Source: Candidatus Methanophagales archaeon
GTDB taxonomy: Archaea; Halobacteriota; Syntropharchaeia; Alkanophagales; Methanospirareceae
DNA: 5,790 nucleotides
Assembly (NCBI GenBank): GCA_003601795.1
Contig: PIXU01000191.1
Span: 1 to 5,790 of the forward strand
Reading direction: 5' to 3'
The notes beneath the pieces were generated by a model. The model was not told where the DNA came from and did not search any database. It worked only from the letters and a program-made list of their open reading frames with translations. The translations under genes were made by a program, and so were the position numbers. Shown in pieces: positions 1 to 5,742 of the stretch (its first letter is position 1; every line of letters starts with the position of its first letter).

Positions 1-1
1 G

Positions 2-187
2 CGTACAACACTCAAAACCCAGATATTGATCAATGGGAAGAAGAAAATCATTTGCATTTACACGGGGGTGGCGGGGAGCGTACATGATTATACCATGATG
101 AAGGATTCCGGCGTGGACGAGTGGATTCCCGAAGATGTGACGCTCTACCTGGATAAAGGCTATCTGGGGATAGAAAAGGATTTGTGA
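2..187 (+). pseudogene. C-terminal remnant of a DDE transposase (IS5 / DDE_Tnp_4-like)
   Basis: An open frame enters from the left edge and ends at TGA 185-187, giving about 61 residues. It contains the order GSVHDYTMM, then LYLDKGYLGI. This matches the DDE transposases of the IS5/HARBI1-like group, where a G-S-x-H-D motif follows the beta strands of the RNase H fold and D-K-G-Y-x-G carries the second catalytic aspartate. Family members normally continue for several tens of residues to the catalytic glutamate. Here the frame stops right after LGIEKDL, and no continuation is visible in the other plus frames before the next gene. I therefore read it as a truncated, inactive copy. The 5' part lies outside the window, so its full extent is unknown. 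It differs from the intact transposase at 3652-4611. Confidence 0.72.
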
Positions 188-231
188 AGGGGTAGGGTGA
201 AACAGATGTATTGGCAAAGTTCAATTATATG

Positions 232-240
232 TTATATTTT
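232..240 (+). promoter_or_regulatory. TATA-like box for the ATPase-xseB-argB cluster
   Basis: TTATATTTT lies 41-49 bases before the ATG at 281, in an A/T-rich stretch that also holds TTATAT at 225-230. In archaea transcription starts about 25 bases downstream of the box, so the start would fall near 260 and give a leader of about 20 bases that includes the GAGGAG ribosome site. A position-only prediction; the nearby second TATAT could be the true box. Confidence 0.5.
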
Positions 241-272
241 CTCTTTTACTATTGTGCAACAACTTTATTATA

Positions 273-278
273 GAGGAG
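273..278 (+). promoter_or_regulatory. Ribosome binding site that fixes the ATPase start
   Basis: GAGGAG sits two bases before ATG 281. The in-frame upstream ATG at 197 has no comparable site, lies before the likely promoter, and would add a 28-residue hydrophobic leader unlike this family. ATG 281 is therefore preferred. Confidence 0.6.
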
Positions 279-280
279 AA

Positions 281-1324
281 ATGAAAAGGATAAAATTTCA
301 CGATAGAGAAGAAGAGATAGAAGAAATCATGAACATCCTGAATGCAGAGCCCACGTTGATTACTTTTATTTATGGTCCCATCAATTCAGGGAAAAACGAA
401 CTGATCAACCACCTTACCAAAGAATTACCAAATGAATACATTGTTTTTTACGTTAACTTCCGCGGGAAGTTCATATCCGACTACAGCGATTTCATCAGGG
501 TTTTGTTCAGGGTAGAGCAAGAGAAAGATTACAGGGAGATTTTAAAAGCAATATCCGAGATATCCGCGGAAGCACAGAGGTTTAACGGTACCCCCGTCGC
601 AAAGGGTGTAGTAGATGCAGTATTCAAAAAATCTTACGATGACGTGTTCGAATTTATGGAGAATTACTTCATAAAACTAAAAATAGCCAAAAATAAGATA
701 CCCGTACTTATTATTGACGAATTGCAGGTGATTAAGGATATAAAAATCAATGAACTGCTGATATACAAACTTTTCAACTTCTTTATCAGGTTAACGAAGG
801 AAACGCATCTCGCACATGTCTTTGCGGTTTCAAGTGATTCTCTATTCATCGAACGTGTTTATAGCGAGGCAATGTTGCAGGGGAGATGCCGCTACTTGCT
901 TGTTGATGATTTCTCTATGGAAATGACCATGAATTTTCTGGACGAACAAGGGTTCAGCGAGGAAGATAAGGAATTGGCATGGAAACACGTTGGAGGGAAA
1001 CTCGTGTATCTGATCAAGCTTATAAATGCAGAAAATAGGAAGCGAAAGGCAGAGGAGTTGTTCAAAATAAGAAAGGGGCAGGTAGAAGAAGTTGTGTATT
1101 CACTGGAAGAGAAGGACAAAAAAATGTTCGATGCCGTATTGAAAATTCTACTTGAATTTGAAGAAAAGGAGAGCACTAAATATAAATATTTGAGGGAAGA
1201 AATCACGTTTTTGGTTGGTAAAAACATTATTTTCGCTGATCCTGCGAATAAGGAGCTGAGAACACAGTCAAAGTTGGATTTGCTCGCCCTTCAGGCTGTA
1301 ATTGGAGAGATGAAAAGGAGATGA
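281..1324 (+). CDS. Archaeal P-loop ATPase (AAA, ATPase_2-like)
   Basis: A 347-residue protein read from ATG 281, probably a cytoplasmic nucleotide-dependent switch or motor of the archaeal ATPase family; its target is not known. The N-terminus has the family's FHDREEEIEE lead-in. A Walker A loop GPINSGKN follows at residues 32-39, then a Walker B strand VLIIDE ending in D146-E147, and a sensor-1-like strand FAVSSD near 181-186. The last roughly 75 residues look like a small winged-helix domain (LREEITFLVGKNIIF, then a short hairpin and a final helix), as is common in this family. The Walker A ends in Asn39 where Ser or Thr normally holds magnesium, so ATP hydrolysis could be weakened. There is no signal peptide or membrane segment in this reading. 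It is first in a tight cluster, six bases before xseB. The family call is firm; a cellular role cannot be assigned. Confidence 0.85.
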   Translation: MKRIKFHDREEEIEEIMNILNAEPTLITFIYGPINSGKNELINHLTKELPNEYIVFYVNFRGKFISDYSDFIRVLFRVEQEKDYREILKAISEISAEAQRFNGTPVAKGVVDAVFKKSYDDVFEFMENYFIKLKIAKNKIPVLIIDELQVIKDIKINELLIYKLFNFFIRLTKETHLAHVFAVSSDSLFIERVYSEAMLQGRCRYLLVDDFSMEMTMNFLDEQGFSEEDKELAWKHVGGKLVYLIKLINAENRKRKAEELFKIRKGQVEEVVYSLEEKDKKMFDAVLKILLEFEEKESTKYKYLREEITFLVGKNIIFADPANKELRTQSKLDLLALQAVIGEMKRR

Positions 1325-1330
1325 AGTAGA

Positions 1331-1585
1331 ATGGAAGAAGAAACAGGAAAAGAGATAGGAAAAACAGTAACTTTTGAGGATGCAATGAAAAGATTAGAGA
1401 ACATAGCAGAGACGTTAGGAGAAGGAACTCTTCCTCTGGAAGATTCGCTGAAAATGTTCGAGGAGGGCATGGAGCTGTGCAAATTTTGCAATAAGAAGTT
1501 AGACGAAGCGGGATACAAAGTAGAGAAGCTGATGGAGAAGGAGGGAGGAGAGATAAGCGCGGAGGAATTCAAGACGGAGGAGTGA
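1331..1585 (+). CDS. xseB: Exodeoxyribonuclease VII small subunit
   Basis: An 84-residue protein, the usual size for XseB. Several small subunits bind one XseA large subunit to make exonuclease VII, which degrades single-stranded DNA from both ends into acid-soluble oligonucleotides. The core at residues 14-69 carries the family pattern of two helices: TFEDAMKRLENI, a short turn with G-x-L-P-L-E-D-S-L, then FEEGMELCKFCNKKLDEA and K-V-E-K-L. The charged ends (MEEETGKE, and the final EEFKTEE) are variable. AAGGAG at 1315-1320 overlaps the end of the ATPase gene and serves as ribosome site. The start is 6 bases after the ATPase stop, and argB begins 2 bases after the xseB stop, so the three genes look co-transcribed. 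The large subunit XseA is not in the window. Confidence 0.9.
   Translation: MEEETGKEIGKTVTFEDAMKRLENIAETLGEGTLPLEDSLKMFEEGMELCKFCNKKLDEAGYKVEKLMEKEGGEISAEEFKTEE
1576..1582 (+). promoter_or_regulatory. Ribosome binding site that decides the argB start
   Basis: GGAGGAG lies inside the last codons of xseB, five bases before ATG 1588. An in-frame GTG at 1582 overlaps the ribosome site itself and so is an unlikely start. Confidence 0.7.
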
Positions 1586-1587
1586 AG

Positions 1588-2493
1588 ATGAGAGCAGAGG
1601 AAAATGAAAAAGTGAGAGACGACTTAGAAAAAGCGTTGTATTATGCAACGAAGTTCGCTAACAAAGTTTTTGTGGTAAAATTCAGTGGTGAAGTATTGGC
1701 AGATAAGGGCATAATGGACCTGGTAATTTCCGATTTGATCACGTTAAAATACGAAGCAGGCATAAACGTAGTCGTTGTTCACGGAGGAGGTAAGAGAATA
1801 ACGTCTATAATGGACAAATTTGGTTTAGAGGCGAGATTTATTGATGGATTAAGAGTTACTGATGAAGATACGCTTGAAGTAGTCCAGGCAGTCCTATCGG
1901 ATTTTAATCAAAAGATAGTCTGGAATATAAATAAAAAAGGAGGTAAAGCAGTTGGCATTTCTGCCGTTTCGGGCAATTTATTTACCGCGAGAAAAGTACA
2001 TCCGGACTTAGGATTTGTTGGCAGCATAGAAAAGGTTGACAGTGAACTTGTCACATTATTTACGCGAAACGAATATATCCCGGTAATCTATCCAATAGGT
2101 GCAGACGAAGAAGGTACTCTGCTTAACATTAATGCAGACCACGGTGCGAGTGAACTGGCATGCTGTCTGCACGCCGAGAAGCTCATCATTTTAACGCCGG
2201 TGAGGGGTGTGCTACGAGATATAAACGATGAAAACAGTTTGATACCGACACTGACCCTATCAGAGGCAAAAAGCATTCTGGGAGAGAGTTTTATAACCGA
2301 GGGTATGAAGCCGAAGATAGAATCCTGCATAGCTGCGGTGGAGAACGGCGTTAAAAGCGCGCATATTATTGGATTGAAAACCCACGCGATATTGCAAGAG
2401 GTGCTTACCGAAACGGGCTCGGGAACGATGATAACAAACCTTTCTTTAGGTGGGGCTCCGCCCCACAATCCCGAAAACCCTGTAAGGGTTTAA
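1588..2493 (+). CDS. argB: Acetylglutamate kinase
   Basis: A 301-residue amino-acid kinase family protein. Acetylglutamate kinase phosphorylates the side-chain carboxylate of N-acetyl-L-glutamate with ATP, the second step of arginine synthesis, in the cytoplasm. Visible signatures are VVKFSGEVL (29-37, with K31), VVVHGGGK (62-69), GLRVTD (87-92), GGKAVGIS (118-125), NINAD (180-184, catalytic Asp184), EKLIILTPVRGVL (197-209), TEGMKPK (237-243, with K243) and a closing GSGTMI (277-282). Some positions depart from the usual family pattern: Ser33 replaces the first glycine of K-x-G-G, Lys69 replaces the proline of HGGGP, and Pro204 replaces the aspartate of LTDV. The family normally ends close to GTMI; the last 19 residues here, including GGAPPHNPENPVRV, are encoded by a palindromic element and are probably not conserved. 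A related amino-acid kinase such as LysZ is a less likely alternative. It is the third gene of the cluster, two bases after xseB. Confidence 0.85.
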   Translation: MRAEENEKVRDDLEKALYYATKFANKVFVVKFSGEVLADKGIMDLVISDLITLKYEAGINVVVVHGGGKRITSIMDKFGLEARFIDGLRVTDEDTLEVVQAVLSDFNQKIVWNINKKGGKAVGISAVSGNLFTARKVHPDLGFVGSIEKVDSELVTLFTRNEYIPVIYPIGADEEGTLLNINADHGASELACCLHAEKLIILTPVRGVLRDINDENSLIPTLTLSEAKSILGESFITEGMKPKIESCIAAVENGVKSAHIIGLKTHAILQEVLTETGSGTMITNLSLGGAPPHNPENPVRV

Positions 2494-2500
2494 AAGAAAG
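2440..2500. repeat. Composite palindrome across the argB stop (three-stem structure)
   Basis: Three nested perfect stems are visible. The outer stem is CTTTCTTT (2440-2447) with AAAGAAAG (2493-2500). Inside it are hairpin one, GTGGGGC (2450-2456) with GCCCCAC (2460-2466) and a TCC loop, and hairpin two, AAACCCT (2475-2481) with AGGGTTT (2485-2491) and a GTA loop. Together they could fold into a three-way junction. The element supplies the argB tail and stop codon and fills most of the gap before the convergent fumarase gene. It could act as a two-way transcript end or be a small REP-like or MITE-like insertion. No long U tract follows the hairpins on the argB strand; on the fumarase strand, the T-rich stretch opposite 2493-2500 could serve as an archaeal termination signal. 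Confidence 0.65.
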
Positions 2501-2514
2501 CTTTACCAAAGAAA

Positions 2515-3402
2515 CTACAGATATTCCACCTCACCGCTCGAATATATTCTCGCGGATGCTTTACGTGCAACCCAGCACTGGAAATTTATCGCTACGGGCA
2601 AGCTTGTTATGTGCGTATCCGCGGTTTCTATATGCACGTCAAGCGCGGTTGTTTTCCCGCCTAAGCCCATCGGACCTATGCCCGTGCTGTTCACCGCTTC
2701 GAGTAGCTCGTTCTCTATTCGTGCTACCAGACCATCTTCATTTCTCACGCCTATCGGTCGAAGCAGCGCTGTTTTTGCAAGGCTCATCGCCATATCCGCT
2801 GAGCCACCTATACCAACACCGATGATGGTAGGCGGGCAAGGTTTTCCGGCAGCGTTAAGTACGGCATCAAGCACAAACTTCTTTATTGCCTCTACTGTTT
2901 CTTCTTCCGGCTTGGGTGCGAACATAGCGAAAGCCCCGACATTCTCCGAACCACCTCCTTTTGGAAACACGAGTAGCTCAAGTCCATTGACGTTGAAATC
3001 CGCGATTTTGTAATTTATGTGTGGTATTCCGTCACCTGTGTTCGTTTCTCCCCCCGCTCTTGTTATCGGATTCACCACGTTTGGACGCAAAGGGATTATC
3101 TCCGTTGCTTCCCTCACGCCCTCTCTTATGCCACTTTCAATATCGTTCGGATTTACGTTTATGTTGGTACTCCCGAGCGTCACGTAAAAAATAGGGAGGC
3201 CCGTATCCTGACATAAAGGTCGTTGCAGCTCTTCGGCAAGCTTCACGTTATCGAGCATCGCCTTCAACTGCACCCGCGCTATTTCATTCGTTTCTTGCTC
3301 GTATGCGCGACCCAGCGCCTGTTTCACGTCCTCCGGGAGTGCTGTCTCCGCCCTTTTCAAAATGCTTATCGTTACGTCCTTAATCAATTTTTTCGTGATC
3401 AT
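2515..3402 (-). CDS. Fumarate hydratase class I, alpha subunit (N-terminal half)
   Basis: A 295-residue protein matching the alpha subunit of the two-subunit, oxygen-sensitive class I fumarases of archaea and many anaerobes. The family interconverts fumarate and (S)-malate using a [4Fe-4S] cluster. The three expected cluster cysteines are present: C64 in RPLCQDTG, C189 in AAGKPCPPTIIGVGIGG, and C276 in INFQCWVARKA. Other family signatures are NVVNPITRAGGETNTGDG (108-125), FPKGGGSEN (146-154) and GIGPMGLGG (241-249). The length is normal for a lone alpha subunit, and the beta subunit is not seen in this window, so it must be encoded elsewhere. The related tartrate dehydratase alpha subunit is an alternative that sequence alone cannot exclude. 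No clear ribosome site precedes the ATG, but a TATA-like box lies about 40 bases upstream. The gene converges on argB with only 21 bases between stops. Confidence 0.9.
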   Translation of the reverse strand: MITKKLIKDVTISILKRAETALPEDVKQALGRAYEQETNEIARVQLKAMLDNVKLAEELQRPLCQDTGLPIFYVTLGSTNINVNPNDIESGIREGVREATEIIPLRPNVVNPITRAGGETNTGDGIPHINYKIADFNVNGLELLVFPKGGGSENVGAFAMFAPKPEEETVEAIKKFVLDAVLNAAGKPCPPTIIGVGIGGSADMAMSLAKTALLRPIGVRNEDGLVARIENELLEAVNSTGIGPMGLGGKTTALDVHIETADTHITSLPVAINFQCWVARKASARIYSSGEVEYL

Positions 3403-3423
3403 TTGGTGAGGAATATTTGGTGA
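3401..3423 (-). repeat. Tandem 9-base repeat at the fumarase start
   Basis: ATTTGGTGA occurs at 3401-3409 and again at 3415-3423 on the plus strand (TCACCAAAT twice on the gene strand), 14 bases apart. One copy touches the start codon and the other lies near the expected transcription start. It may be an operator or a leader element; no regulator is known. Confidence 0.5.
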
Positions 3424-3440
3424 TAAAGAAGGAGATAAAG

Positions 3441-3448
3441 TTTATAAA
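3441..3448 (-). promoter_or_regulatory. TATA-like box for the fumarase gene
   Basis: TTTATAAA lies 39-46 bases upstream of the fumarase ATG. Transcription would begin near 3419, giving a leader of under 20 bases. The box is a perfect palindrome and its plus-strand upstream flank is purine rich, so it could also fire rightward into 3470-3610. Confidence 0.55.
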
Positions 3449-3484
3449 GGAGAAGAAAAAATAGGGGAAAATGCAATAACTTGA

Positions 3485-3610
3485 AAAGATCAAGGTCTAG
3501 GCTTACTCAAAGTCGGCTTCATCCCAAAAGTCAATGTAGACCAAGGCAACACCCTGCGGATTATCTCAGGTGGGGGCAAACTATTTCTTGTTGAAGAGCA
3601 TATACGCTAA
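3485..3610 (+). pseudogene. Possible gene remnant without a start codon
   Basis: A plus-strand frame runs from just after TGA 3482-3484 to TAA 3608-3610, about 41 codons, with no ATG. The translation has a protein-like texture: GLLKVGFIPKVNVDQGNTL, then RIISGGGKLFLVEEHIR. The same frame is also open upstream from 3410 to the TGA, but that part is simply purine rich. I do not recognise the family. It overlaps the left inverted repeat of the insertion sequence (3515-3531), so it may be chance coding potential inside the element, or the tail of a gene carried in or broken here. Confidence 0.3.
3515..3531 (+). repeat. Left inverted repeat of the insertion sequence
   Basis: GGCTTCATCCCAAAAGT pairs with the complement of 4720-4736 at 15 of 17 positions. 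Given the short flanks searched, an 11-base exact inverted match is unlikely by chance. Confidence 0.6.
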
Positions 3611-3651
3611 TTGAGATTTTTCGGGAGTTCCTTGCTGGTGCCAATTTGGAA

Positions 3652-4611
3652 TTACTGGCAACTTACCCAAAGGGAAAATCCTAAATCCTTTGCCTTTCCA
3701 ATGTAGAGCACTCTTTTAATGTTATACGCCAACACTTTTATTGCGAGTTCTCGCCGCTTTAGCCAACCTTTTATGCTTTTGATGTCGGGACCAAAACACC
3801 TTTTGATGCTTGAGAACACAGCTTCTACAATGCTTCTTACGTGATACTCGTCCATCCATTCATCTGGATTGTCCGAATATGCCTCGAACGATATTTGCCA
3901 TGCTGGATATCCCTTCGCCTTAGCCGTAGCATTTGCCTTGAAACAGAGGAATGGCTTTCCCCCCTTGTCCGCTACCGCTTGGCAGTTAACGCGAGAGGAA
4001 TACGCTTTATCTCCCGTAGCCTTGTGAATACGGGGTAAATCTCTGATCAGCCGTTTGAATTCCCTAGCATCCGCACCTTTCCAATCCGTTATCGTGAAAT
4101 GGTGGACTATCTCTGTATCAACGTCAATGACTATGTGGAGTTTGAGATAATCTTTTTTCTCGGATTTGCGCTTTATCCAGATGTCGAACCATTTACTGCT
4201 TGTTTTAAGGCTGAATCCAGAGCTATCCACTGCGATGTCCATGCCTCTTCGCCGCATTTGGAAGGTAACGAGCCTTGAAATCAGCCGAATGTACGACATA
4301 GACATTTTCGACATTCCTCTCGCTATAATACTATGCCCTAGCAGTTGTTCGACGCCCAGGCATTGCGCTACGAATGTGTTTGACCTGAGGCATGCTTCTA
4401 TACCATCGTATGTCCGGCAAAAGGATATCTTCATGAAAACACAGACGGCGACGATTCGTGGATCCCAGCATGGACGACCGAACGAATTGCGTTCCCATGG
4501 GGCGTTTGCTGCACTCACTGCACTGACTATGGATAGGAGGATAAGCCTCTCGAAGTCCCGATTTACCTGGTTGGTGATCCTTGGAGAAACTCTTTTCTTT
4601 GGTTTTTCCAT
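3652..4611 (-). CDS. DDE transposase, IS4/IS5 superfamily
   Basis: A 319-residue protein, complete for the family, that would cut and join the ends of its element. The catalytic triad can be read directly: D129 in IAVDSSGF, D201 in TGDKAYSS, and E263 in SIVEAVFSSIK. The last lies in an exact Y-(2)-R-(3)-E-(6)-K signature (Y256, R259, E263, K270), the hallmark of the IS4/IS5 group. The N-terminal part, with a WDPRIVAVCVFMKISF segment, resembles the helical region that precedes the catalytic core. An in-frame TAG lies just upstream of the ATG, so the start is not further upstream. No frameshift or stop interrupts the gene, so it may still be active. It is not the same family branch as the broken copy at the left edge. 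Confidence 0.88.
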   Translation of the reverse strand: MEKPKKRVSPRITNQVNRDFERLILLSIVSAVSAANAPWERNSFGRPCWDPRIVAVCVFMKISFCRTYDGIEACLRSNTFVAQCLGVEQLLGHSIIARGMSKMSMSYIRLISRLVTFQMRRRGMDIAVDSSGFSLKTSSKWFDIWIKRKSEKKDYLKLHIVIDVDTEIVHHFTITDWKGADAREFKRLIRDLPRIHKATGDKAYSSRVNCQAVADKGGKPFLCFKANATAKAKGYPAWQISFEAYSDNPDEWMDEYHVRSIVEAVFSSIKRCFGPDIKSIKGWLKRRELAIKVLAYNIKRVLYIGKAKDLGFSLWVSCQ

Positions 4612-4719
4612 ACCGGAATCCTAATGCATAACTTCAAACAACCCTCGTTTCTTATGCACATCCCATGGTAAAAGAATGCTTTGGTAAAAATCCGAAGGTT
4701 ACGCTACTGAAGATTTCTT

Positions 4720-4736
4720 AGTTTGGGGATGAAGCC
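4720..4736 (-). repeat. Right inverted repeat of the insertion sequence
   Basis: Read on the minus strand it is GGCTTCATCCCCAAACT, differing from the left repeat at two positions. It lies upstream of the transposase gene and may overlap its promoter region. Confidence 0.6.
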
Positions 4737-4751
4737 CGGAAATACTGAATC

Positions 4752-4760
4752 TTTTTATAT
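4752..4760 (+). promoter_or_regulatory. TATA-like box for the MqnD-family gene
   Basis: TTTTTATAT lies 37-45 bases before ATG 4797. The predicted start near 4782 leaves a leader of about 15 bases with no Shine-Dalgarno-like sequence, so translation is probably near-leaderless. The box is only 16 bases outside the right end of the insertion sequence. Confidence 0.6.
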
Positions 4761-4796
4761 CTCCCTCGTCGTTACTAAACTAAATCAAACCAAACA

Positions 4797-5606
4797 ATGA
4801 TCATAGCACACACGCCGGATGCAGATGACGCATTCATGTTCTATGGGCTGCTAAGCGGCAAAATCCGTACCGATATTGAAATAACGCAGGTGATTGAAGA
4901 CATAGAAACGCTGAACAAAAGAGCTTTTAGCGGTGAGTTAGACGTCACTGCGCTCTCTGCCCACGCTTATGCTTTTCTCCATTCGCAGTATCGGATTTTG
5001 TCTGCCGGTGCAAGCGTAGGGGACGGATATGGTCCGGTAGTCGTTGCGAACAGGGAAATGGATTCGGAAAGGAAAAGCATTGCAGTGCCCGGGAAATACA
5101 CCACTGCGAACCTGCTGTTAAAGCTGGCAGTTGATGACTTCCAGCCGGTTGAAATGCGATTTGACGAGATTATCCCCGCAGTGAAGCGAGGGGACGTGGA
5201 TGCCGGATTGGTAATCCACGAAGGTCAGATAACTTACGCACAGCACGGTCTTGTAAAAATACTTGATTTGTGGGGGTGGTGGCATGAGAAAACGAGGCTG
5301 CCTTTGCCTCTTGGCATTAACGCCATAAAACGGGATATTCCTGAAGTGACGCAACGTGAATTTCTTGTGCTTATGCGAGAAAGCATTCAGTATGCGCTGG
5401 AAAACATAGAAGAAGCGTTGCAATATGCAATGAAATATTCAAGAGGTGCGGATAAAGAGCTGGTCAAGAAATTCGCACTGATGTACGTGAATAAATACAC
5501 GTATGAAATGCCCGAAGCCATTGTAAAAGCACACGACGAACTCTACAGAATGGCGGAAAGAAAAGGATTTTTTGCGAGACCGCCCTTAGACATCCTTTTC
5601 CCTTAA
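4797..5606 (+). CDS. mqnD: MqnD-family protein (1,4-dihydroxy-6-naphthoate synthase)
   Basis: A 269-residue protein of the MqnA/MqnD family, which has a periplasmic-binding-protein fold but acts in the cytoplasm; no signal peptide is seen. MqnD converts cyclic de-hypoxanthine futalosine to 1,4-dihydroxy-6-naphthoate in the futalosine route to menaquinone. Family signatures are TPDADDAFMFYGL (6-18), IETLNKRAFSGELDVTALS (36-54), GYGPVVV (77-83), IAVPGKYTTANLLL (95-108), DAGLVIHEGQITY (135-147) and TRLPLPLGINAIKRD (166-180). H141 in VIHEGQ aligns with the histidine proposed as catalytic in the Thermus enzyme. These motifs favour MqnD over MqnA. No other menaquinone gene is in the window, and some archaeal relatives are annotated only as substrate-binding-like, so the exact reaction is inferred. 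It has its own promoter. Confidence 0.82.
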   Translation: MIIAHTPDADDAFMFYGLLSGKIRTDIEITQVIEDIETLNKRAFSGELDVTALSAHAYAFLHSQYRILSAGASVGDGYGPVVVANREMDSERKSIAVPGKYTTANLLLKLAVDDFQPVEMRFDEIIPAVKRGDVDAGLVIHEGQITYAQHGLVKILDLWGWWHEKTRLPLPLGINAIKRDIPEVTQREFLVLMRESIQYALENIEEALQYAMKYSRGADKELVKKFALMYVNKYTYEMPEAIVKAHDELYRMAERKGFFARPPLDILFP

Positions 5607-5631
5607 ATATATTCGTATTCCCGTTTCCTTG

Positions 5632-5658
5632 GGATATGTTATATCCATTATTGGATAT
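5632..5658. repeat. Three-part GGATAT / ATATCC repeat
   Basis: GGATAT (5632-5637), ATATCC (5641-5646) and GGATAT (5653-5658) form two overlapping inverted pairs. The two direct copies, each continuing as GGATATG, start 21 bases apart, two turns of DNA. The cluster lies 25 bases after the mqnD stop and upstream of the next gene. It could be an operator for that gene, or the first hairpin could help end the mqnD transcript. Confidence 0.5.
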
Positions 5659-5700
5659 GAACATAAAATAGTATATTTACATATTAGAGAGAACCAGAGT

Positions 5701-5708
5701 AAAATATA
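5701..5708 (+). promoter_or_regulatory. Possible TATA-like box for the last gene
   Basis: AAAATATA lies 35-42 bases before ATG 5743. Another candidate, TATATTTA, lies at 5672-5679. The whole stretch is A/T rich, so neither is firm. Confidence 0.3.
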
Positions 5709-5742
5709 GCTAACAAATTAATCGCAGGGATAAGGATTCAAA

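Larger units (their letters stand above)
3515..4736 (-). mobile_element. Insertion sequence, IS4/IS5 superfamily, about 1.2 kb
   Basis: An intact transposase gene lies between two imperfect 17-base inverted repeats with 15 of 17 positions matching, including an 11-base perfect core GGCTTCATCCC. The ends sit 137 and 125 bases from the ends of the coding region, a balanced layout, and the 1222-base total is normal for this superfamily. I found no convincing target duplication: 3512-3514 reads GTC and 4737-4739 reads CGG. The exact borders are therefore provisional. Confidence 0.6.

Noticed and set aside
197..280. A 28-residue upstream extension of the ATPase with a hydrophobic stretch, possibly a membrane anchor.
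   Set aside because: It has no ribosome site, covers the likely TATA box, and the GAGGAG before ATG 281 fits the known N-terminus of the family.
1582..1587. GTG start for argB overlapping the xseB stop.
   Set aside because: The GTG is part of the ribosome site itself; ATG 1588 has proper spacing from it.
2556..3423. Long open frames on the plus strand opposite the fumarase gene.
   Set aside because: They are antisense shadows of a clearly conserved protein and have no family motifs.
3410..3610. A single gene with an in-frame TGA read as selenocysteine.
   Set aside because: The part before the TGA is a purine-rich promoter-like stretch, no start codon is visible, and no SECIS-like structure was recognised.
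3639..3660. Small hairpin TGCCA / TGGCA over the transposase stop codon as a terminator.
   Set aside because: The stem is only five base pairs and no T-rich tract follows it on the transposase strand.
4166..4624. A 152-codon plus-strand frame opposite the transposase.
   Set aside because: It is antisense to the catalytic core of the transposase and shows no motif of its own.
4666..4689. Repeated TGGTAAAA (4666-4673 and 4682-4689) upstream of the transposase.
   Set aside because: Two short A-rich copies only, easily chance and not tied to a start or border.
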